Origin: JAGTVB01 sp964624765
Lineage (GTDB): Bacteria; Pseudomonadota; Gammaproteobacteria; HK1
DNA: 21,520 nt
Assembly (NCBI GenBank): GCA_964624765.1
Contig: CAZUZO010000046.1
Span: forward strand, 1-21,520
Direction of reading: 5' to 3'
The position numbers and the translations under genes are program-made. The notes under the pieces are model-generated. The model did not search any database. It was not told the DNA's origin and was given only the letters and a program-made list of their open reading frames with translations. Numbering within the stretch: the stretch's first letter is position 1; every line of letters starts with the position of its first letter. Positions 9,225-15,425 of the stretch are shown piece after piece.

Positions 9225-10604
9225 ATGTATGCCCGATTGTTGGCCGAAAACGCTGCCATTCGAGTTGAGGGGCCGTTGCTGTTTCTCGAGCGCACCCTGG
9301 AGGTGGGCTACAACGAGGCCGTGGAGGTGGAGGGCACGGATGGCATCATCCGTCTCGGTCGCATCGCTTTGGTGGACGAAGCCACTGTGGTAGTGGAAGT
9401 GCTCGATGACACTGCCGGACTCGCCCTGCAAGGAACCCGCGTGCGTTTTTTTGGCAAGCCCCTGCGGTTCCGGGTCGGTCCTGGTCTGCTTGGCCGGGTC
9501 TTCAACGGCTTGGGCAAGACCATCGACGGTGGCCCGCCGGTGGCGGCAGCCCACAGCCTGGATATCGATGGTCTGCCGATCAAGCCGGTCGCGCGTGAGG
9601 CGCCTCGGCATTTCATCGACACCGGCGTCACCGCCATCGATCTGATGAACTCCCTGGTGCGTGGCCAGAAGCTGCCGATTTTTTCCGGCGGCGGCCTTCC
9701 CCACGACCGTATCGCGGTGGCCATTGCCGCCCACGCCCGGTTCCCAGGGGAGGAGGCGGGCGGTTTCGCCATCGTCTTTGCCGGCATCGGCGTGCCCTAC
9801 GACAGCGCAGAGTTTTTTCGCCGCGAGATGGAGCGTAGCGGCGCCTTGGAGCGCACCGTGTTGTTCCTGAACCTGGCGAGCGACTCCAGCGCCCAGCGTC
9901 TGCTCACCCCACGCTTCGCCCTCACCGCCGCCGAGTACCTGGCTTTCACCGAGGGCAAGCACGTGCTCGTCATCCTCACGGACATGACTAACTACTGCGA
10001 GGCCCTGCGAGAGGTCTCCGCCAGTCGCGGTGAGGTGCCGAGTCGCAAGGGCTATCCTGGGTACCTGTACTCGGATCTCGCTACCCTGTTTGAACGCGCT
10101 GGTCGCATCCAAGGTCAAGCCGGCTCCTTGACTCAGCTGCCGATCTTGACGATGCCCAACGACGATATCAGTCATCCGATCCCGGATCTCACCGGCTACA
10201 TCACCGAGGGCCAAATCGTGCTGGACCGGGAACTGCACCGGCGTGGAGTCTATCCGCCGGTGAAGCTCTTGCCGAGCCTCTCACGGCTGATGAAGGACGG
10301 TACCGGCGAGGGCATGACCCATGCCGACCATCCGCCGCTCGCGGCCCAGCTCTATGCCGCCTACGCGCGCGCCCAGCAGGCGCGGGTGCTCGCCAGCGTG
10401 GTGGGGGACGAGGGGCTGGCCGAGACCGATCGGCGCTTCCTCGAATTCGGCGACCGTTTCGAGGTTGAGCTCATCGGTCAGCTTGGGCCGCGGAGCCTGA
10501 GCGAGAGCATGCAAGTGGGTTGGGAGGTGCTGAAGGTGCTGCCGCGAAGCGAATTGCATCGGCTAAGCGATGCGCAGATCGCCCGCTACTTGGGAGATGG
10601 CTAG
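9225..10604 (+). CDS. atpB: V/A-type ATPase non-catalytic subunit B
   Basis: About 459 aa, with the diagnostic strings RHFIDTGVTAIDLMNSLVRGQKLPIFSG, then ILTDMTNYCEALREVSASRGEVPSRKGYPGYLYSDLA and PILTMPNDDISHPIPDLTGYITEGQI. As expected for subunit B, the Walker A lysine loop is missing (FSGGGLPHD). PSLSRLM near the C-terminal third carries the arginine that reaches into the neighbouring A site. I chose ATG 9225; TTG 9219 (two codons earlier) is also possible, and neither has a strong ribosome site. The string AAAGGAG at 9166-9172 is too far upstream to serve. Next comes subunit D after 68 bases. Confidence 0.95.
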   Translation: MYARLLAENAAIRVEGPLLFLERTLEVGYNEAVEVEGTDGIIRLGRIALVDEATVVVEVLDDTAGLALQGTRVRFFGKPLRFRVGPGLLGRVFNGLGKTIDGGPPVAAAHSLDIDGLPIKPVAREAPRHFIDTGVTAIDLMNSLVRGQKLPIFSGGGLPHDRIAVAIAAHARFPGEEAGGFAIVFAGIGVPYDSAEFFRREMERSGALERTVLFLNLASDSSAQRLLTPRFALTAAEYLAFTEGKHVLVILTDMTNYCEALREVSASRGEVPSRKGYPGYLYSDLATLFERAGRIQGQAGSLTQLPILTMPNDDISHPIPDLTGYITEGQIVLDRELHRRGVYPPVKLLPSLSRLMKDGTGEGMTHADHPPLAAQLYAAYARAQQARVLASVVGDEGLAETDRRFLEFGDRFEVELIGQLGPRSLSESMQVGWEVLKVLPRSELHRLSDAQIARYLGDG

Positions 10605-10672
10605 GGAGCGCAGGGAGCACGTGCAGACTGCGACGGCGAAAAGCCGAGAGCCAAGGGATCCGGGAGGTCTCC

Positions 10673-11299
10673 ATGCCTGACATCACCCCCACACGAAGTG
10701 CCTTTCTCGCTCTGCGGGAAGAGCGGGAGGGCATGCGTGAAGGCTACCGCTTTCTCGATGAGAAGCGTCTGGTGCTGGCCGCCGAGATGTTGGCAGAGTT
10801 GAAGCGCTACGAGACCGCTCTGGGGCGTTTTCACACGGCCTGGGCAGAGGCGGTGCGCGGCCTGCAAGGGGCAGTGGCTCGCCATGGGCTGGAGGGGTTA
10901 TTCCTCTATCCGCCGCGGCCGGTCGGATTCTCGTTCGCTGCGGATCAGTACTCTGTGCTTGGGGTGCCGATGTTGAAGTTGGCCATCGAGCCCTGCGGCG
11001 AAGAGGCGGCGCCTGAGTTGCCGGTCAATGCCTCACCCGAGGCGGAGCACTGCCGCGCGCTGTTTGCGCAGCTGTTGCCGGAAGCCGCTCGGCTGGCGGT
11101 AATGGCCGGAAATCTTGAGCGGCTGCGGGCCGAATATCAGCGCACTTCCCGCCGGGCCCGGGCCCTGGAGGATGTTCTGCTGCCGGAGATCGCCCAAAAT
11201 CTGGATTTCTTGGAAACCGCCCTGGAGGAGTTGGATAAGGAGGAGGCGTTGCGGGTGCGCTATTCGCGTGCCGGTGGGGGCAGCACGCCGATGCCGTGA
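10673..11299 (+). CDS. atpD: V/A-type ATPase subunit D (central shaft)
   Basis: A 208-aa protein built as two long helices, typical of subunit D, the rotating shaft inside the A3B3 head. The N terminus (PDITPTRSAFLALREEREGMREGYRFLDEKRLVL) and the C-terminal helix (YQRTSRRARALEDVLLPEIAQNLDFLETALEELDKEEALRVR) are diagnostic. GGGAGG (10662-10667), 5 bases before the ATG, fixes the start; the open frame extends upstream only as an artefact. It is the last gene of the operon and no T-rich terminator follows. The short tail rich in Gly, Ser and Pro is variable. Confidence 0.94.
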   Translation: MPDITPTRSAFLALREEREGMREGYRFLDEKRLVLAAEMLAELKRYETALGRFHTAWAEAVRGLQGAVARHGLEGLFLYPPRPVGFSFAADQYSVLGVPMLKLAIEPCGEEAAPELPVNASPEAEHCRALFAQLLPEAARLAVMAGNLERLRAEYQRTSRRARALEDVLLPEIAQNLDFLETALEELDKEEALRVRYSRAGGGSTPMP

Positions 11300-11337
11300 G
11301 ACCGGCCGGCCCTGCTGCAACGGGGTCCGTGCCGTGG

Positions 11338-11366
11338 TTGGCGCGACGCGCCTGCACGGATATAAT
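11338..11366 (+). promoter_or_regulatory. Sigma-70-type promoter of the riboswitch-mneA unit
   Basis: TTGGCG (11338-11343) and TATAAT (11361-11366) are separated by exactly 17 bases. The -10 box is a perfect consensus and the -35 box matches at four of six positions. A start about 7 bases downstream (near 11373) would place the first transcribed base at the 5' edge of the aptamer. Confidence 0.75.
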
Positions 11367-11373
11367 GACGCCC

Positions 11374-11476
11374 GTCACTGGGGAGTAGCCGCCCTCCGCT
11401 AGCGAGGGGCTCGCGTCAACACACTTGGCCTTCGGCCATGGCACGAGCGGTTCCCGGGCTTGGCGAGACCTTTGAC
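11374..11476 (+). promoter_or_regulatory. yybP-ykoY manganese riboswitch aptamer
   Basis: The conserved blocks of this class appear in order: GGGGAGTAGC (11380-11389), ACACTTGGCC near 11423-11432, GGCACGAGC near 11440-11449, and GGCGAGACC (11462-11470). The ends GTCA (11374-11377) and TGAC (11473-11476) with internal GG/CC pairs close helix P1. This class binds Mn2+ and is known to sit in front of Mn exporters, including UPF0016 genes, which is exactly the gene downstream. The ATG at 11438 lies inside the aptamer and is not the start codon. Confidence 0.92.
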
Positions 11477-11483
11477 TGCGCTG

Positions 11484-11533
11484 CCTTCCGACAGGCCGGA
11501 GGGGCGGTGTGGTCAACGGTATCCTCTCCGGCC
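11484..11533 (+). promoter_or_regulatory. Riboswitch expression platform (two exclusive hairpins)
   Basis: CCTTCCG (11484-11490) can pair with CGGAGGG (11497-11503). Alternatively the stretch 11494-11504 can pair over 11 bp, with one G-U, with 11523-11533. The two stems share 11497-11503, so they exclude each other. The second ends right against the ribosome site CTGGAG (11534-11539). No T-run follows either stem, so control of translation is more likely than termination. The pairing is read from the sequence; which state is Mn2+-bound is not known. Confidence 0.6.
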
Positions 11534-11545
11534 CTGGAGTTCGAT

Positions 11546-12124
11546 GTGGAACCCTTCCTCATCTCGACCGGCGTGGTGGCCCTCGCCGAAGTTGCCGACA
11601 AGACTCAACTGCTCGCATTCGTTCTCGCGGCGAAATTTCGTAAGCCAGTACCTATCGTTCTGGGCATTTTGGTCGCTACGCTCGCCAATCATGGCTTCGC
11701 TGGGGCGCTGGGCGCTTGGATCCACTCGTTGCTTGAGCCGCAGACGCTGCGCTGGGTGCTCGGTCTGTCGTTCATCGCCATGGCGATCTGGATCCTGATC
11801 CCGGACCGACTGGAGCAAAGCCATGACAAACTAGCCCGCCTGGGCGTGTTCGGTACCACCGTCGTGGCGTTCTTTCTCGTCGAGATGGGGGACAAGACGC
11901 AGGTGGCGACCGTGGCGCTGGCCGCCCGCTACCCGTCCTCGCTCATCGCGGTGGTCACCGGCACCACCCTGGGAATGATGATTGCCAACGTTCCCGCGGT
12001 CTATCTTGGGGAACGGATCGCGGCGCGCATGCCGGTGCACATCGTGCATGGCGCCGCAGCGGCGATTTTCGCCCTGTTGGGGGTCGCTGCGCTGCTGGGT
12101 GCCGGGCAAGGGCTGGGTCTATGA
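11546..12124 (+). CDS. mneA: Manganese exporter, UPF0016/Gdt1 family (MneA-like)
   Basis: A 192-aa inner-membrane protein with six predicted helices in two homologous halves. Each half holds the family signature: ALAEVADKTQLLAF in the first and VEMGDKTQVATVALAA in the second. These acidic motifs form the metal path in the UPF0016/TMEM165 family, which exports Mn2+ in bacteria such as Vibrio (MneA). The first motif has Ala in place of the usual Gly (EVADKT). The start is GTG 11546, preceded by CTGGAG with a 6-base spacer; the longer open frame from 11438 runs through the riboswitch. Expression is probably induced by Mn2+ through that riboswitch. Confidence 0.92.
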   Translation: MEPFLISTGVVALAEVADKTQLLAFVLAAKFRKPVPIVLGILVATLANHGFAGALGAWIHSLLEPQTLRWVLGLSFIAMAIWILIPDRLEQSHDKLARLGVFGTTVVAFFLVEMGDKTQVATVALAARYPSSLIAVVTGTTLGMMIANVPAVYLGERIAARMPVHIVHGAAAAIFALLGVAALLGAGQGLGL

Positions 12125-12139
12125 TAGAGCCGAACCGAG

Positions 12140-12278
12140 AGCTTGTGAAAAAACCGTCGCGAGCGGCACGAGAGCGAGGCGGACGGGGCGCAGCGACGAG
12201 ACATGTCAAATAGATAGACGAGGAGCGAGCACCGCCCAACGCCGCTATCGGGTAGCGCAGCAGGTTTTTTCACAAGCT
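12140..12278. mobile_element. MITE-like element with 16-bp perfect terminal inverted repeats
   Basis: AGCTTGTGAAAAAACC (12140-12155) is the exact reverse complement of 12263-12278, bounding a 139-bp non-coding element. Its right 64 bp (12215-12278) recur with about 80% identity at 17811-17874. The size, terminal symmetry and repetition suit a miniature inverted-repeat element. The A6/T6 tracts inside the ends could also give bidirectional termination after mneA. No transposase is present, and a target duplication is not clear. Confidence 0.65.
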
Positions 12279-12352
12279 GCGAGGCAAGACGCGTAGAAGC
12301 TCAGGGTACATGTGTTCTGCTGGCTAACCTGTTGGGTCCAGATGCATACAGC

Positions 12353-12384
12353 CGTCATTCTGGCTAGGAAGCCCGGAATCCAGT
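12353..12384. repeat. Short imperfect palindrome of the ATTC...GGAATCCAG type
   Basis: The segment reads CGTCATTCTGGCT, then AGGA, then AGCCCGGAATCCAG. It resembles the small dispersed CGTCATTCC...GGAATCCAG repeats common in proteobacterial intergenic DNA. The two arms match imperfectly (one missing base). It lies in the spacer before the PP-loop gene. Confidence 0.4.
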
Positions 12385-12451
12385 CGCCCAGGATGGCCAC
12401 GGTTGTTCAGTATACTTGTGTGCGGCGACAATAAACACAGTAATAACCACT

Positions 12452-13583
12452 ATGCGCGTCACCGATTTTTCTGAAACCAAAGACAGTCAACGATGTCGTG
12501 TATCGGCCAAAGTAGCCTGGGAAGATTGTGATTATTCTGGCTATGATATCGTGTTTGAGACCGAGCCGGCTTACGCAGACGCATTGACCTGCAATCCCAA
12601 TGCCTTCTTGCTCGCCACCGTCATTCCAGCTTGGTTTTATGGTGAAAGAAGGGTACTGATCGATGGTGAAATTTGCCCGGAGTTGACCGATGGGCTATTG
12701 ACTGCCATGAGTTGGATACAGCATTGGTTCAAAAAGTGGGCCGGTATTCCTGTAATCGAAGCCAAGCAGCAAAAGATGCTCCCTGAGCCACGAACTCAGG
12801 AAAGGGCTGCTTGTTTTTTCCGGAGGCATCGATTCGATGGCCACCCTCCGCGCCAATCATCTCCGTTTTCCCGCAGAGCATCCATGGTGGATCAAGGATG
12901 GTTTATTGGTGTACGGCTTCGAGATCTATTCCCCGATGAGCTTCGCAATCGTCAAAGAACATCTGTCGAAGCTTGCTCTCAAAATTGGCATCAACCTGAT
13001 TCCTGTTTACACGAATCACTATTTGGTTTTTAGACGAGAAGATAGCACACACGATTTTAGCTTGTGGACTTACGAGTACCTAGGGGCGGCCTTGTCCGCA
13101 GTGGCTCACAGTTTCACTAAACGGTTTACTGTAATGTCCATTGCCTCCGGTCATAATATTGCCTCGTTTATGCCTTATGGCTCCAATCCGCTGATCGACC
13201 CCAATTACAGTAGCTGCGACCTTCGGATCCGATACGACAATATCCGCCTAACGCGGCTCGGAAAAACTGCTTTGATCGCACAATGGGATGACGCCCTGCA
13301 GTACCTGCGAGTGTGCGACAGGATTCAACACTACAACCTGGATAGATTCAATTGTGGCCGATGTGAGAAATGCATTCGCACCATGCTCGAGTTGATCATC
13401 CAGGGAGTATTGGGTAAGACCAGGACCTTTCCCTATCAGGATGTCACAAGGGAAATGATTGCGAGCTGCGGTCGTATCTCCTCCGACAGGAAAGATTATT
13501 ACCTGGAAATGCTCAAGCCTTTGGAAGCCTTGGGCCGTCATGATTTGGTGTCAGGGATCAAAGAATCCATAGGTTATGCTTAA
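12452..13583 (+). pseudogene. PP-loop ATPase with QueC-like zinc cluster, frameshifted
   Basis: Two overlapping frames (12452 onward, and the frame ending 13583) join into one 376-aa protein if one T of the T6 run 12814-12819 is removed. The joined product has an N-terminal domain (about 1-115, WEDCDYSGYDIVFE...), then the PP-loop motif S123-G-G-I-D-S128, which binds ATP in adenylating enzymes. Near the C terminus a cysteine set C288-x12-C301-x2-C304-x2-C307 resembles the zinc site of QueC-type synthases. The substrate is unknown; it is not QueC itself by sequence feel. Base composition is visibly richer in A+T than the flanks, which suggests transfer. It may be a pseudogene, a sequencing error, or a slippage site. 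Confidence 0.7.
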
Positions 13584-14074
13584 GGAGCTGCGCGGACGAG
13601 CACGCTCAGTCAATAGTCGTTAAACTTATTAGCATCCGAGCCTCGCCAAGTTCTCGGCGCAGTGGCCAACGAGCGGCTAGTGGGGGGCGATAACCGCCCC
13701 GCTGTACGCCGAAGCGACGAAGAAGGCATGCAAAAGGGCATGGGCACCGGCCCGGTTGAAGGCAGCCATCGGCAAGACTGGACGGTTTGCGATACAGTCC
13801 GATGATCGTGCAGGAAAATATCCTGCAGCGCGTGCAGTTGCGCGTGGTAACAGCCGGCGACCCGGTGCTTGTGCGGCGGTCTGTCGATTGGCAAAGCTCG
13901 CCCAGGGCCCGCCACGACGGACGCCTTGACAGCACGGGTTGATTGCGTGGACAGGCTACGACCCATCCGAACTCGCCGCAGAGCGTCTGCGGCGAGTTCG
14001 GATGCCCTGGGAGTGAATGCTGCGGCTGCGCAAGGCCGCCGTTCTAGAGTGTTGCTGAAAACGATCGTCGAGAC
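13584..14074. other. Intergenic stretch without recognisable gene
   Basis: About 490 bases between the PP-loop gene and the HEPN gene. Open frames occur on the minus strand (to 14380), but they run antisense through the HEPN gene and match nothing I recognise. The one strong signal is the perfect palindrome at 13964-14004. Composition returns to high GC, so the stretch may be remnant DNA from a rearrangement. Confidence 0.5.
13964..14004. repeat. Perfect 19-bp inverted repeat with 3-base loop
   Basis: The 19 bases 13964-13982 are exactly complementary to 13986-14004, with loop GCG. No T-run follows on either strand, so it is not a standard terminator. It lies 70 bases before the HEPN start, where it could act as an RNA hairpin in the leader, a cruciform, or a protein-binding palindrome. 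Confidence 0.8.
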
Positions 14075-14464
14075 ATGACCAACCGAGCAGGGGATTGGTT
14101 TGCCCAAGCGTTGCGGGACCTTGAGCAAGCTCATGCGTCGCAGCGAGAGGGACGCCACGAGTGGGCCTGTTTTGCCGCCCAGCAGGCAGCGGAGAAAGCG
14201 GTCAAGGCGCTTCACCTGTCTCGACATCAAGAAGCGTGGGGGCACGTCATCGCTCGCCTGCTGACCGAACTGCCGCTGTCTGCCCCCGGGGACCTGGTGG
14301 ACAAAGCCAAGGTCTTGGACAACTTCTATATCGCCACCCGTTACGCCAACGGCCATCCCGAAGGGGCCCCGTTCGAGCATTACGGGGTACTCCAGAGCAC
14401 GCAGGCCATCCAGTATGCCGGTGAGATCATTGACTTCGTCGGTTCTGAAATGGCCAACCCATAG
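14075..14464 (+). CDS. HEPN-domain toxin of an MNT/HEPN (type VII) pair
   Basis: A 129-aa all-helical protein. The N-terminal helix pair (GDWFAQALRDLEQAHASQ, WACFAAQQAAEKAVKALHL) and the later DNFYIATRYANGHPEGAPFEHYG are typical of PF05168-type HEPN proteins. R89-Y-A-N-G-H94 fits the R-x4-6-H RNase motif of toxic HEPN domains, though many relatives of this subgroup have Phe in place of His94. In characterised pairs the HEPN partner cleaves RNA and the adjacent nucleotidyltransferase neutralises it. Its end overlaps the MNT frame by 50 bases, so the two are co-translated. Toxicity is inferred from the family. Confidence 0.85.
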   Translation: MTNRAGDWFAQALRDLEQAHASQREGRHEWACFAAQQAAEKAVKALHLSRHQEAWGHVIARLLTELPLSAPGDLVDKAKVLDNFYIATRYANGHPEGAPFEHYGVLQSTQAIQYAGEIIDFVGSEMANP

Positions 14465-14798
14465 CGAGGTCGACGCGGCGGCGCGCCGTTGGGCGCTAAG
14501 TGAAGCGGCGCGTCACCCAGAAGTGCAACGCATCGGTTATTTCGGCTCCTATGCGCGGGGAGACTGGGGCGTCGGAAGCGATCTGGATCTCATCGCCATC
14601 GTGGACACCGCGAGCGAGGCTTTTCCGGATCGGCCACTGTCATGGAGCTTAACCCCGCTCCTGATTCCGGCGCAGATCCTCATCTACACCCGTGCGGAAT
14701 GGCAGCGGCTGCAAGGCCAAGGCAGTCGTTTCGCCCGCGACCTCAAGCATGACACGGTTTGGATCTATGTGCGCCGGGCACCCGCGCCACGACTCTGA
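14415..14798 (+). CDS. MNT-domain nucleotidyltransferase antitoxin
   Basis: A protein of up to 127 aa with the minimal nucleotidyltransferase signature: G44-S45-x10-D56-L-D58 in FGSYARGDWGVGSDLDLIAIV. In MntA/HepT pairs this domain adds AMP to the HEPN toxin and blocks it. The start is uncertain. ATG 14415 has no ribosome site; TTG 14430 has GGTGAG (14419-14424) a few bases upstream and gives LKWPTHSEV near the usual N terminus. The overlap with the HEPN gene indicates a two-gene operon. The C terminus (FARDLKHDTVWIY) matches the family, so the gene looks intact. Confidence 0.85.
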   Translation: MPVRSLTSSVLKWPTHSEVDAAARRWALSEAARHPEVQRIGYFGSYARGDWGVGSDLDLIAIVDTASEAFPDRPLSWSLTPLLIPAQILIYTRAEWQRLQGQGSRFARDLKHDTVWIYVRRAPAPRL

Positions 14799-15362
14799 GA
14801 TGTTTGCTCAATTATCGACAAGGGAGAGCGCAAACAGAATATCGGGCCATGGTCATCGTTTCGTCAGAGTTGCTCTTCGGAGCGTCCTTTCGGCGCCCAA
14901 GCCTTCGGCAGCCGAACCCCGGGCGCGCAAGGGTGTGTGCGGCAAGGATGCCGGACCCAAGCCGACAGGGACGTCTTCACGGCGTCCCTTGCGGCCCGAG
15001 GTCGGCTGCCCCAAGGGTAAACGCAATCAAACGGCCGAAACGATGACCAACGCCGAATATCGTAAGAACGTGCCTCGATCCGTCGGAAATGGGCGAAGAC
15101 CTCAGCTTTCAGAGACATCAGAGAAACTCGATGGACATTGCCGGCACCCCCGTCGTTTCTGCTCTCAAGAAACAAAACTGAAAGCAGCCGTTTTCATGTC
15201 ACCTTACGCGTGTTCAGCCTTGCCAGGCAGGTATCCCAGGCGTGAGGTGCTGTTGTGCCCACCGAACAGTATCGCCTATGGCGATCCTAAGAAGCGACGG
15301 AAACTGTGTTACCGCCTCCGCCGCTCCTTAGCTATCTGATTCTTCTGCATGCGTTTTTTGTA
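14799..15362. other. Intergenic stretch with structured repeat
   Basis: No gene is recognised between the MNT gene and the promoter of the oxygenase. An open frame runs through it (ending 15339), but its composition and lack of known motifs suggest it is not coding. The nested hairpin at 14960-15007 is the clearest element. Local A+T content rises from about 15340. Confidence 0.45.
14960..15007. repeat. Nested hairpin, dispersed-repeat-like
   Basis: AGCCGAC (14960-14966) pairs with GTCGGCT (15001-15007). Directly inside it, AGGGACG (14967-14973) pairs with CGTCCCT (14983-14989) around TCTTCACGG. The string AGGGACGT...CACGGCGTCCCT resembles hairpin repeats I know from intergenic DNA of several gammaproteobacteria. 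There is no T-run, so terminator function is uncertain. Confidence 0.5.
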
Positions 15363-15392
15363 TTGGTTGCAAGACTTAGAATCCCGTACAAT
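15363..15392 (+). promoter_or_regulatory. Candidate promoter of the oxygenase gene
   Basis: TTGGTT (15363-15368) and TACAAT (15387-15392) are 18 bases apart in a locally A+T-rich stretch, about 35 bases before the ATG at 15426. The -10 box matches five of six positions; the -35 box is weaker. A start near 15399 would leave a leader of about 27 bases. Confidence 0.45.
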
Positions 15393-15425
15393 CAAACAAT
15401 TAGAAATTTGACTGCGAACTGTCGG

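Noticed and set aside
9180..10238. Minus-strand open frame of 352 codons
   Set aside because: It is the antisense shadow of ATPase subunit B, with no family motif.
11438..11545. Upstream extension of the Mn exporter to ATG 11438
   Set aside because: This ATG lies inside the riboswitch aptamer; the GTG at 11546 has the ribosome site and starts at the conserved membrane domain.
13610..14380. Minus-strand open frame of 256 codons across the spacer and HEPN gene
   Set aside because: It lies antisense to the well-supported HEPN gene and shows no recognisable domain; high GC alone explains the open frame.
15043..15339. Possible 98-aa gene starting at ATG 15043
   Set aside because: The product is rich in Arg, Lys and Pro, has no domain or ribosome site, and lies in a spacer with repeats.
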